From NCBI GenBank assembly GCA_008704415.1, contig VXIS01000412.1, forward strand, positions 1-36,328: a stretch of DNA of 36,328 nt. The letters are read 5' to 3'. Below the pieces are notes generated by a model. The model saw only the letters and a list, made by a program, of their open reading frames with translations, did no database searches and had not been told where the DNA came from. Shown in pieces: positions 1 to 12,098 of the stretch (position 1 is its first letter; each line of letters opens with the position of its first letter). This stretch comes from Sphaerosporella brunnea (taxonomy: Eukaryota; Ascomycota; Pezizomycetes; Pezizales; Pyronemataceae). Made by a program: the position numbers and the translations under genes.

Positions 1-758
1 CAGCCATTCCCGCCATTTCTCGTACTCCTCGCGCGTGTTGGCGAGTATCTTTTCCCGCGTGACGACGAACTGCGCGCAGCAGTTGGCGCGACGACCTCCG
101 GCACCGGGACGCCGGGGAAGAGCTTTTCGAATGCGCGCGCGAAGTAGAATTCCTCCCCCTTGTCGTTGTTGTAGGTGCTGGTGTGCGGCTGGATCCACGC
201 CGGGCAACCGGGCTTCCACTGGCAGCGCAGGTTCGCGTACCCGAGGCGCTGCGCGCGTCTGTAGTTGAACTCGCGCAGCATCAGCGAGGTGGTGTAGAAC
301 TGCAGCTCGTTGTTGTGCCACTGGTTCAGGCTGGCGTGCGCGAAAACCACCAGATCCGGCAGCGCGGAGTAGTGGTCGATCAGGTACGTGAGGTATGCCA
401 TCGCCTCGTTGCCTTTGTTGATGGGCACCGTGAGCGCGCCTGGCGGCCGGGGCACGGACGTGCCCGTCGGGATGTGGTAGATCTTCGGCGTCATCGTGAG
501 CCAGCCAGGCAGCGTGTCGATCCAGCTTACGTCCTCGGACGAAGTGCAGGGTACGACCAGGTGCTTGGTCAGGTTGTCCGGCTGGAAGGCCGAGATCCCC
601 CGTTGGAAGCCATAGTATTTTTCGGCGGAGGCGAAGGTGTTTTCGATGGACGGCGGTGCCGTCAGGGTATCGCGCGAGGTGATGAAGCGCCGGAGGAGGA
701 GGAGCACTAGGACGGCGAAGACTAGCACGAGGGCTTTGCGGCGGGTGTAGATGAACAT
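1..758 (-). pseudogene. Truncated, frameshifted second copy of the DUF3431 gene (left arm of inverted repeat)
   Basis: This is the reverse-complement copy of the first 253 codons of the DUF3431 gene at 2463-3626. Its start codon is the complement of 756-758. The two copies agree base for base wherever I compared them, except that the left copy has one G fewer near position 87-88 (GGCGCGAC against GGCGGCGAC in the other arm). That missing base shifts the frame after about codon 223. The shifted frame stays open to the window edge, so the remaining codons would encode an unrelated tail. The 3' third of the gene lies outside the window or is absent. If the repeat is genuine this is a broken duplicate. 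If it is a fold-back assembly artefact the lost base is a consensus error and no second gene exists. Confidence 0.75.
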
Positions 759-1436
759 TGTGGTTGCAGGTGTGGGGGGCAGGGAAGCCACCTAAACAAT
801 GAAGAATCGAAGAATTGAACTCGTGCGAGACATGAGAATAGAAATCATGCGGCTCGGAAGTTACAAAGTTAACTATATCGATATCATGAGATGTGAATCC
901 GAAGCGTTGTCCTGTGAGGTGAGCGGTTCCGAAACGTGCATGATGGCACGCTGCTCTGCCGTACGCGGCCAGCGGGAACAATCAAGCATGGCACGCGTCC
1001 GAGCCGATAAACGTGCATCGCGATAGGATCTACTCGATGATTGGCGATTCAACTCGCCGTGACGAGTCCCGTTCACATCGCGGCGAAGGAAGAGCTCGGC
1101 GAGATGTTCAAAGTGCCTACGTGCAGTAATCAGACGCTTTGGCGCAAGGCACGCGAACATTGCAAACGATATGTAGAGCAACGCTGGCTTTCTGCTTGCA
1201 AACGGTCTGCATCATGTGCATCCCCATAATCTGGCGAGCTGCTTCGCGAGCGACGGCGGCGTGTCCCTCGTTCTCACGAGATCAAAAATGCACGACCCTC
1301 CGAGTCGAGATTCCGCATCAGTAGCTACACGGCAGCAGGAAGCAACAGCATCCAGCCAATAGCTCAGGAGATCCGCACCGCCAGAACCGCCTCTCGTACA
1401 ACAGCAAAATAACAACAACACCATCATCATCCTCAT
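1..1436. repeat. Left arm of a large inverted repeat
   Basis: Every stretch compared is the reverse complement of the right arm (about 1764-3221). Paired positions sum to 3222 for 1 to about 87, to 3221 up to about 770, and to 3206 from 795 to about 1380. The changes of sum mark a 1-nt gap and a 15-nt gap at a poly-C tract. I saw no substitutions in the translated or raw stretches compared before about 1380. From 1380 to 1430 the arms are similar but gapped. The arm runs off the left edge of the window. Confidence 0.93.
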
Positions 1437-1440
1437 ATCA
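759..1440. other. Left-arm copy of the DUF3431 upstream region
   Basis: This stretch mirrors the region upstream of the intact DUF3431 gene. The open frames here are short, are duplicated exactly in the other arm and resemble no protein family I know, so I read it as promoter and 5' untranslated sequence. No RNA gene was seen. Confidence 0.6.
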
Positions 1441-1763
1441 TCATCTCATCATGCATCTCATCTATGCCGCCTACCGAATCCCTCACACCCCCCCCCACAC
1501 GAATCGCTACGCATGCAAAATTAGTACTCTGTGGACGCATCGACGGGAGATTGAGTTAGTGACACACATCTACAGTGCGGTTTCTCCTCCTGTTAGAGTT
1601 AGTCAGTGCCGGGGATGACGATGGGTGATCACCTCCACCCAGTGGTGAGCAGAGAGTAGACATTTTATCGTCGCTGACTTGCACTCGTTGAGCTCTGCGC
1701 GCTTCGGTGGCGAGTGCCGATCTCTGTCCCCAGGTCTGCGCTGCAGGTAGATGATGATTTTGA
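1441..1763. other. Spacer between the inverted-repeat arms
   Basis: This is about 320 bp of unique sequence between the two arms. It holds a C-rich run near 1486-1497 and a perfect 10-bp palindrome GGTGATCACC near 1625. It contains no coding frame of note. A (GAT)n microsatellite begins at the right-arm edge near 1768-1790. Confidence 0.6.
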
Positions 1764-3221
1764 TTGATGATGATGATGATGATGATGATGGTGTTGTTGT
1801 TATTGCTGTTGACGAGCGGAGGTGGCGGTGCGGATCTCCTGAGCTATTGGCTGGATGCTGTTGCTTCCTGCTGCCGTGTAGCTACTGATGCGGAATCTCG
1901 ACTCGGAGGGTCGTGCATTTTTGATCTCGTGAGAACGAGGGACACGCCGCCGTCGCTCGCGAAGCAGCTCGCCAGATTATGGGGATGCACATGATGCAGA
2001 CCGTTTGCAAGCAGAAAGCCAGCGTTGCTCTACATATCGTTTGCAATGTTCGCGTGCCTTGCGCCAAAGCGTCTGATTACTGCACGTAGGCACTTTGAAC
2101 ATCTCGCCGAGCTCTTCCTTCGCCGCGATGTGAACGGGACTCGTCACGGCGAGTTGAATCGCCAATCATCGAGTAGATCCTATCGCGATGCACGTTTATC
2201 GGCTCGGACGCGTGCCATGCTTGATTGTTCCCGCTGGCCGCGTACGGCAGAGCAGCGTGCCATCATGCACGTTTCGGAACCGCTCACCTCACAGGACAAC
2301 GCTTCGGATTCACATCTCATGATATCGATATAGTTAACTTTGTAACTTCCGAGCCGCATGATTTCTATTCTCATGTCTCGCACGAGTTCAATTCTTCGAT
2401 TCTTCATTGTTTAGGTGGCTTCCCTGCCCCCCACCCCCCCCCCCCCCCCACCTGCAACCACAATGTTCATCTACACCCGCCGCAAAGCCCTCGTGCTAGT
2501 CTTCGCCGTCCTAGTGCTCCTCCTCCTCCGGCGCTTCATCACCTCGCGCGATACCCTGACGGCACCGCCGTCCATCGAAAACACCTTCGCCTCCGCCGAA
2601 AAATACTATGGCTTCCAACGGGGGATCTCGGCCTTCCAGCCGGACAACCTGACCAAGCACCTGGTCGTACCCTGCACTTCGTCCGAGGACGTAAGCTGGA
2701 TCGACACGCTGCCTGGCTGGCTCACGATGACGCCGAAGATCTACCACATCCCGACGGGCACGTCCGTGCCCCGGCCGCCAGGCGCGCTCACGGTGCCCAT
2801 CAACAAAGGCAACGAGGCGATGGCATACCTCACGTACCTGATCGACCACTACTCCGCGCTGCCGGATCTGGTGGTTTTCGCGCACGCCAGCCTGAACCAG
2901 TGGCACAACAACGAGCTGCAGTTCTACACCACCTCGCTGATGCTGCGCGAGTTCAACTACAGACGCGCGCAGCGCCTCGGGTACGCGAACCTGCGCTGCC
3001 AGTGGAAGCCCGGTTGCCCGGCGTGGATCCAGCCGCACACCAGCACCTACAACAACGACAAGGGGGAGGAATTCTACTTCGCGCGCGCATTCGAAAAGCT
3101 CTTCCCCGGCGTCCCGGTGCCGGAGGTCGTCGCCGCCAACTGCTGCGCGCAGTTCGTCGTCACGCGGGAAAAGATACTCGCCAACACGCGCGAGGAGTAC
3201 GAGAAATGGCGGGAATGGCTG
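1764..3221. repeat. Right arm of the large inverted repeat
   Basis: Partner of the left arm. It contains about 670 bp of upstream sequence and the first 253 codons of the DUF3431 gene. The gene continues beyond the repeat into sequence that has no counterpart inside the window. A poly-C run of 16 at 2434-2449 is represented by a single C in the left arm. Confidence 0.93.
2434..2449. repeat. Poly-C(16) tract just upstream of the DUF3431 start codon
   Basis: A homopolymer of 16 C ends 13 nt before the ATG at 2463. The matching site in the left arm has one C between two A residues. A run of this length is prone to replication slippage and to sequencing error, so the length difference cannot by itself tell a real old duplication from an artefact. 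Confidence 0.9.
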
Positions 3222-3626
3222 ATCCACACCGACATCGTCGATCGGTACTCCGGCCGGATCATGGAGTATCTCTGGCACTACATATTCTCGCCCAGAGAGG
3301 ACAGAGCTACAAAAGTCTGCCCGAGCGAACACGTCTGCTATTGCGATGGCTACGGAATCTGTTTTGGCGGCGAGGCCCAGCTCGAGAAACACCTCGCCCT
3401 CGGAAAGGAAACGGCGGATATGGAAAAGACCCTGAAAGATGCCACCGAGAACCCGTCCCTGCTCGGCGACGACGTGTGGTTTAGAAATGCGGCGTTGAAA
3501 CAGCTGAAGGATCAGATCGAGGCTAAGAAGGTGGAGCTGGGGCGGCAGATCGACGCGGCCAGGCTGAGGGGGAGGGATAGACGGGTCAGGATTGATGAGC
3601 TGGGAGAGGCCGAGTTTACGCAGTGA
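2463..3626 (+). CDS. DUF3431 family protein, intact copy
   Basis: Single-exon gene, 387 aa. Residues 7-24 are a run of Val, Leu, Phe and Ala after basic residues. This looks like a signal anchor that would place the rest of the protein in the secretory lumen. Marks of the fungal DUF3431 family are NKGNEAMAYL (114-123), followed by the Leu-Pro-Asp context, and FAHASLNQWHNN (139-150). Near 290-305 there is a tight Cys group (C-x6-C-x-C-x5-C). The C-terminus is charged and probably helical. The function of DUF3431 is unknown; it is often near or described as glycosyltransferase-like, but I see no proof here. The ATG at 2463 is preferred because the upstream in-frame extension begins with GTG and is a proline run read from the poly-C tract. 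The gene is convergent with the carrier downstream. Confidence 0.9.
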   Translation: MFIYTRRKALVLVFAVLVLLLLRRFITSRDTLTAPPSIENTFASAEKYYGFQRGISAFQPDNLTKHLVVPCTSSEDVSWIDTLPGWLTMTPKIYHIPTGTSVPRPPGALTVPINKGNEAMAYLTYLIDHYSALPDLVVFAHASLNQWHNNELQFYTTSLMLREFNYRRAQRLGYANLRCQWKPGCPAWIQPHTSTYNNDKGEEFYFARAFEKLFPGVPVPEVVAANCCAQFVVTREKILANTREEYEKWREWLIHTDIVDRYSGRIMEYLWHYIFSPREDRATKVCPSEHVCYCDGYGICFGGEAQLEKHLALGKETADMEKTLKDATENPSLLGDDVWFRNAALKQLKDQIEAKKVELGRQIDAARLRGRDRRVRIDELGEAEFTQ

Positions 3627-4066
3627 TGTGATAGACCATACCTTACCATACACAAGTATACTGCTGCTATATAACGGGGGCAGGGGGGGGCGGCTTTTTC
3701 CTTTTTTTTCTTTTTCTTTTTCTTTTTGTATGTTTTTCTTGTAACTATGGCGTTTGGTCTTTTGGGTACTGGAGTTTGAGATTTTGAAACACCGAACACC
3801 CATGGCACATTTGGGTGCGTGTCTTATTTAGATGTCCGTTTGGATGGGGGTCCTTTAGAAACCATGGCAGAGGGGAAAATCAATAAAGGCGCAATGAAGA
3901 AGTATCCATTGGATTGTTCAGCGACCAACATACGGGTCTGGCTCACAGGCGAGCACTCGATCACCATCTATGCTACAAGGAATCCGAGAAAAGGAAGAAA
4001 AAAAAAGGTATACAATAATCTATACCACAAAAAGGAAAGAAAAAAGAACCCTTTAGTCCTCCCACT
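3627..4066. other. Intergenic 3' regions of two convergent genes
   Basis: 440 bp between the stop codons of the DUF3431 gene and the peroxisomal carrier. It has a G run and a long T/C-rich tract (about 3697-3740) downstream of the first gene and A-rich runs near 3990-4050 next to the second. This composition fits untranslated 3' ends. No gene was seen. Confidence 0.6.
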
Positions 4067-5171
4067 CTATACCTTACCAACCGTCTCCTTCACCACCAAC
4101 GCCGCCTTCTCGGCAATCTTCTTCTCGCGCATCCTCAGCAGGCCGCGGTACATGAGCACAAAGCTCAGCTCCATGCGTTCCTTGGTCATCATGAGGAGGC
4201 CCTGGACAAGCAAGCCCTTCATAAGCTGCGGGCCAATGCCCTTGAACAAACCCAGCGGGCCCTCGTGCTCAATAATAAACCTCATGACCTCGACAAAGCT
4301 CCTAAACGGCTTTCCCTTGCGCTCAGGCGGGGGTCTCGACTGCAGCCCCACCTTTGCGACAATCAGTGGCTGGGTGGCGCACGTGGCACACGCCTTGGAC
4401 AGCGCGCCCAGCAGGAACGACTCGAACGGCGACAGCCGCGTCTTGCCGGGGTACAGCAGGTCTTTGAAGCGCTGGTACGAGCCGTAGGTGATGGCGGGGT
4501 TTATGACGAGGACTAGAGACGCTTTGAGGCCGCGCCAGAGCCCCGATATGCCGTCCTCGGCGATCACCTCCTTGGCTGTGTCCAGCAGCCCGACGTACGG
4601 CGCGTTCAGCGGCCGCGTTTGCTGCCGCGTGGTGACGACGGCGACCGGGATCGTGAACAGCTGTGCTAACGCGCCGGCTGCGGCGCCCAATGTGAGCTCC
4701 GTGGCGGTGCTCAACGTCGCGGTGCCGGCGCGGCGCAGGTACCAATTGCGCACGAAGGTGTACCAGTAGAAGTAGGCGAAGTTGGTGGAGGCGACGCCCA
4801 GCAGCGATCCCGGCATTCCCGAGTAGAGACCTGGAATCCCGGCTTTGTGCAGGATCTTGAGGATCGCGTCTAGGGTCGACGTGTAGTGCTCGTGCTCCTC
4901 CTCCGCCTCCTCTTCTGGGGACTCGCTGGATTCGCTGGATTCACTGGATTCACTGGATTCGCCGGCTTTGGTTGTCGGTCGCTTGCTCACTTGCACTTGC
5001 AGCTTGGTTTTGACTCTGTGAGAAGGCGTGGGTTAGTACGCGGGTTGCAGCGCTGCGACTGATGGGGGGGCCGAACATATCAAGAGGGTAGACGGCGGCG
5101 TTGGCCAGGACGGCACCGGTCGCGCCGGCGACGGCGTATCCCCACGGGGGCAGAGCAGCAGGCTTCGACAT
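4067..5171 (-). CDS. ANT1: Peroxisomal adenine nucleotide carrier (PMP47/ANT1-like, mitochondrial carrier family)
   Basis: Two exons, 5077-5171 and 4067-5015, give 347 aa. The 61-nt intron has donor GTTCGG, branch TACTAAC and acceptor CACAG. Splicing restores the first carrier signature as PLDIVKTKLQVQ, which supports the model strongly. Three repeats are visible: PLDIVKT (about 29-35), a degenerate IPVAVVTTRQQ in repeat 2, and QPLIVAKVGLQ in repeat 3. The sequence GIPGLYSGMPGSLLGVAST after repeat 1 resembles PMP47 and yeast Ant1, which exchange ATP for AMP across the peroxisomal membrane to supply fatty-acid activation. An unusual acidic Ser/Glu run (GESSESSES... to EEEHEH) sits in the loop after helix 1. 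It is encoded by 9-bp DNA repeats. The name rests on resemblance only. The start was chosen because the conserved PPWGYAVAGA follows closely. Confidence 0.88.
4921..4962 (-). repeat. 9-bp tandem repeat encoding Ser-Glu-Ser
   Basis: Four to five near-identical copies of CTGGATTCR in the plus strand encode the SESSESSES stretch of the carrier's loop. It is an in-frame coding minisatellite, so length changes would leave the reading frame intact. Confidence 0.8.
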
Positions 5172-5979
5172 TGTTGTTGGAAGAGCAGCGGATGAAAGAG
5201 TCGGAAACAAGGAAGAACTGGCTGGCTGGCTGGCTGGCGGCAGTTACTTCACGCGCGCACGCAGTATTCCTCGGTGAGTAGAAGTGTTGCCGGCGGTATG
5301 AGTGTCAGCTATCACAAAAAACGTGGATTGTCGCATCACAGTGGATCGGAATTTTGGGGTTTGCGTAGTGGTTGGTGGTGGTGGTGGTGGTTGTGGACGA
5401 ACCGGCTAGCCGAGGCTGTTTGACGGCAAAGGGGAATGGAATCAGCTGAAAGCGGCTGGTGAGATCCGCAGCCACAGGCAAGTGACATACACTGGCACCG
5501 TTGACTGTGGGTCTGGGGAAGAGGATTCCGGTTTGTATGTATATTTGGCGTCCAACGGTTCTGTTTTCGAAAAGCTCTATTCAACCGCCGTCACCAGAGA
5601 TTCCAGCGTTGCGTTGTTGCTTGATATTCGGAGGTCCTCCAGCACGAAAAATACCTGAAAAGGCCAGCAGCGGTAGGGAGGGGCTCTGTCAAACAAGACC
5701 ATTAAATCGCCAAATCAAATCATGGTCCGTCTGTCAGTTTTCTTTGGAATATCCAGTGCAGGCGGGGAATTGTCTTTCCGGCCGAGCTGTGGGCGAATTG
5801 GCCGTGCACTCTGAATCCGATGATGGCATATCTGCACTCCACTGTTATGTAATTGCGGTGATTTGCTATGACGTCGGAATTGGATAGCTCTCGGACCTCG
5901 AAGCACGTGAAATAAACATCCCCCCGTTCCATCCCTGCGGTCTTCTCAACAACCCCAAGCGCATCTCTCCAAGACTCTG
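5172..5979. promoter_or_regulatory. Divergent promoter region between the peroxisomal carrier and palB
   Basis: 808 bp separate the two start codons. It holds short tandem tracts: GGCT copies near 5219-5235 and GGT copies near 5368-5391. The open frames are short and lack splice-supported continuity or family resemblance. I could not point to a TATA box with confidence. Confidence 0.5.
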
Positions 5980-8830
5980 ATGGCATCCCTCCCACCACAG
6001 TCCAGCAAAGATAGCACCGCCACAGCTCAAGACTCTTCACTCCCTCGTCTCGCCGCCGTAAGCACTCTACCCCCGCCCGGGAATTGCGCCATAGGTCCCC
6101 TGTATGCATCGTATCTTAGCTAACCCCGTCGAAAGGCGTCAGAAGCGCGGGCAGACGCGTTCTTTGCCGATAAGAACTACAAGGCCGCTTTAGACGCAGT
6201 AATCCAATCCGCCGAGCTCTACTTCCGTGCGCGACGCGAAGCCCTCACTCCGAGCGAGAAGCAAAAGCTCGACCAGAAATGCGCAGCCATCGTCGCCAAA
6301 GCCGAGCGATGGAAGAAGGCGCAGGCAGCTACGGAGCCGAAGGTCTCTGTGGCCCCGAACCCTCCTCCAGCTGGCTCACCGCCAAGGAAACGGCCTGCTC
6401 CTAAGTCTGTGAAGAAGCAGACTACGAAGGAGAAGCTGTTGCTGTTGCAGTCGAGCAAAATCAACGGCGGCGTGTTCCCGCCATGGCAAGGCCCTCCAGA
6501 TGCGACGGAGTTTCGGCCCGGACCGTTCTTGTGAGTTGCGGCGTCCGGCGAAGCTTACGCAAGAGCCACGAGGCTGACGATTTTCGGAGAGATCCGGCGG
6601 GTCGATTGCAGCTGTCTGAATCGCAGAAACGAATGCTGGATGATTGGAAACGGCCGCATGAGATTTATAGAGATGCCCGGATCTTTCCAGTCAATGGTGA
6701 ACAACTGGATCTGACACAGGACGTGGTGACGGATTGCTCGGTCGTTGCGAGCTTGTGCGCGGGCGCGAGGAGGGAAGAGAAAGGGTTTGGAAAGGTGCGG
6801 CCGCTGTTGTGAGGTCTCGATGGATGGCGCTAAAGGGCTTGCAGATTGTCACCAACATCATATACCCGCAGGATGATAGGGGACGACCAGCCGTCAGTCC
6901 TTCAGGAAAGTACATTGTGAAGATTTTCTTCAACGGATGCTTCCGCAAGGTTTGTCTCTGCTTCAAATTTCGCCTGCGCTTTGTTAAAACTCGGATCTAG
7001 GTCGTCATAGACGACTATCTGCCGGCATCAAGCACCAAACGAGCTTTGTACGCTACGTGTCGGTCCAACCCGTCAATATTTGGCCCTGCCCTCGTCGAAA
7101 AAGCATATCTAAAAATCATGGGCGGCTATGACTTCCCTGGCTCCAACTCCGGTACTGATTTATTTGCATTAGCGGGATGGATCCCGGAACATGTGTTTTT
7201 GCAGTCGGACGAGATCGTCTTCAGTGCGTTATGGAGACGAATATCAAATGCTTGGGCTACTGGCGATGTTTTGGTAACGTTGGGGACGGGTAGATTGACG
7301 ACCAAGGAAGAAATAATACTAGGATTGATCGGGGAACACGATTACGCTGTGCTTGAAATGAAGGAAGAGGATGGTCAAAGAATGATGCTGGTCAAAAATC
7401 CTTGGTCGGACGGAACAGTCTGGAAGGGGACACCTACAGCTGATGATGAGGATGATCAGGACTTTGACGCACCTAGTCCTCCTGATTCAGAATCCGGGCT
7501 CAACATGGCTGCATCGGAGAAGGCCTTTCCATCAAGGGAACCGCTAAAGCCGGGCGTCTTTTGGATCTCCCTTGAAAACATATGCCGGAATTTCGCCAGC
7601 CTTTATCTCAATTGGAATCCAACTTTATTTACCCACATTCACGAATCGCATTTCTCATGGGATCTTGCTACGAAGGTCTCGGAGACATCGTTTGGCCGGA
7701 ATCCGCAATTCTCGATATCCAATTCCTCGTCTACATCAGGACCAGTGTGGATTCTTCTTTCTCGGCATCTTGGGCTGCCAAGCAACCCGCAAGAGGGGAT
7801 GATCAACAACGGCTTCATAGCGCTCTACCTCTTCGACGCTTCCGGCCGGCGGGTGTATCTATCATCAGGCAGCACTTACCGTACCCCTTATGTCGACTCT
7901 CCACAAACACTGCTATGCATCGCTGACTTCCCCGTTGGAGACACCTACACATTGGCCGTATCGTCACAAGACTTATCCCCAACAATCCACCACTTTTCAC
8001 TCGCAGTCTACTCCCTCTTCCCGCTCACCGTCGACACAGCAACCGAAACCTTTCCCTATGCGCTGACGCTGTCTTCCTCGTGGACTGATGCCACCGCCGG
8101 CGGCAATGCCCAGTCAAGAGAGTACCCCAAAAACCCGCAGTTCATGATAACGCTACCCACACCCACACCCGAAATCGGCTTGCTTTTAGAAACCCCCTCT
8201 CTACACCCAGTGCACGTAAAGCTTGTGCACTCCAAGGGCGAGCGCATAGCCTCAGTAACAACGCGTGACATCATTGCCGAGAGCGGCGAATACCAGCGGT
8301 CCACCGCGCTGGCGATAGCCTCGGTTCTTCGAGCGGGGAAATACACGATTGTAGCCAGCACGTTCGAGGCAGGGCAGCTAGGCAATTTTTCGCTGACGCT
8401 GCTCTCCACGTCTTCGGACGCGATGATCAAAGAGCTCCCATCCGAAACCGCCGGCTGCTTTGAAACACACCTCAAAAACGTCTGGCCCCACGGAAGGAAA
8501 AAGCTGGTTTTCCCGATGGATGTGGGAAGGTTTATGGGTCTGTGGGTTAAGGCGCGTAGCACCAGTGCCCTCAGGCTCAGGATCTTGAGGGCAGCAAGAA
8601 AGCTGGGGGAGGTTGAGGATGATGTTGTTGTTGCTGAGAGCGGTGGAGGGAACTTTGAGGATTTGCCGATGGGCGTTAGGACACAGAAGGCTTGGTTTGA
8701 GTGGTTAGATGGTGGGTATCAGGTCGTGCTGGAAAGACTGGGGACGCTTGGTGGCGAGGAGTGGGAGGTCACGGTGGTTAGTGAGAGCACGCTTTGGGTT
8801 GGTGAGGAGATGGGGGATGACGAGGAGTAG
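5980..8830 (+). CDS. palB: Calpain-like cysteine protease PalB/Rim13 of the ambient-pH signalling pathway
   Basis: Five exons (5980-6057, 6136-6530, 6590-6794, 6845-6949, 7001-8830) give 870 aa. The introns are 78, 59, 50 and 51 nt, all GT-AG. Residues 27-91 form an MIT-type helical domain, used by PalB to dock on ESCRT-III. The calpain core follows: the Cys motif QDVVTDCSVVASL with Cys207, His374 in GEHDYAVL and Asn394 in VKNPWSD, so the triad is complete. NPS...PALVEKAYLK and GGYDFPGSNSGTDL are close to known PalB proteins. An acidic insert near 415-440 precedes the C-terminal beta-rich domains. In Aspergillus and yeast this protease triggers cleavage of PacC/Rim101 at alkaline pH. The length is normal for the family. 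The start Met is the only one in frame in exon 1. Confidence 0.93.
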
Positions 8831-9198
8831 TGTGGGGGTTTTTGGCTTTGATTTTTGCGGGTGTAGATTTGCTGTGGAACCATATTTGCTTTCCATACTA
8901 CATGCTAAGTACTGTATCATACGACTACTGATCAAGCTAGTCCCCTTTTTTCCTGCTGCATTGTGGAATTGACCTGCTCAGGAGGCCCACTGGCCGCGAC
9001 AGGACCGGGAACCATAAAGGTAGGTTCACCCAAAATCACTCGGTCCTGTTTCTGTAACGGTGAGCTGGCAACATGCTTTAAACGATATCCATATATCCAC
9101 AGCTATATCTACAAAGCACGCGCAACAAAGAACCAACCAAACCCAAAACTCGAGAGGAAAAAATCAAAAAAACAATCAACGCCATCCCCGATAGGTTT
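8831..9198. other. Intergenic 3' regions of convergent palB and cellobiose dehydrogenase
   Basis: 368 bp between two stop codons on opposite strands. The sequence is A-rich next to the second gene (about 9120-9180). No gene, repeat or RNA was seen. Confidence 0.6.
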
Positions 9199-11888
<2,690 letters not shown>

Positions 11889-12091
11889 GGTGGAAGGGTT
11901 TCGAATGAAGCCAAAAGGAGCGCACAGGTACCAAATAAAGGAATGGCAATAGTTTCCAATGGTGGATACAAGGAATGAAACACCGCACGGCTGGCTGTGT
12001 GGTGCGTGGAAGAAGGAGACTAGGCACCTGTGGATTCCTGGATGGCGAGCGTACGTGGATGCCGTTCGAAGAACAGCGGGAGAACTGAGGG

Positions 12092-12098
12092 CCTTATA
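12092..12098 (-). promoter_or_regulatory. Possible TATA box of the cellobiose dehydrogenase gene
   Basis: TATAAGG on the minus strand lies 204 nt upstream of the start codon. A second AT-rich run (ATATATATAT) lies at about 12128-12138. The spacing allows a 5' leader of roughly 170 nt. This is inference from position only. Confidence 0.35.

Noticed and set aside
799..2407. Pairs of identical 61-102 aa open frames in both repeat arms
   Set aside because: Their identity follows from the inverted repeat. They have no family resemblance and overlap each other in different frames.
2225..2462. Longer DUF3431 reading frames starting upstream
   Set aside because: The frames use TTG or GTG starts and pass through the poly-C tract. 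One of them is out of frame with the conserved protein.
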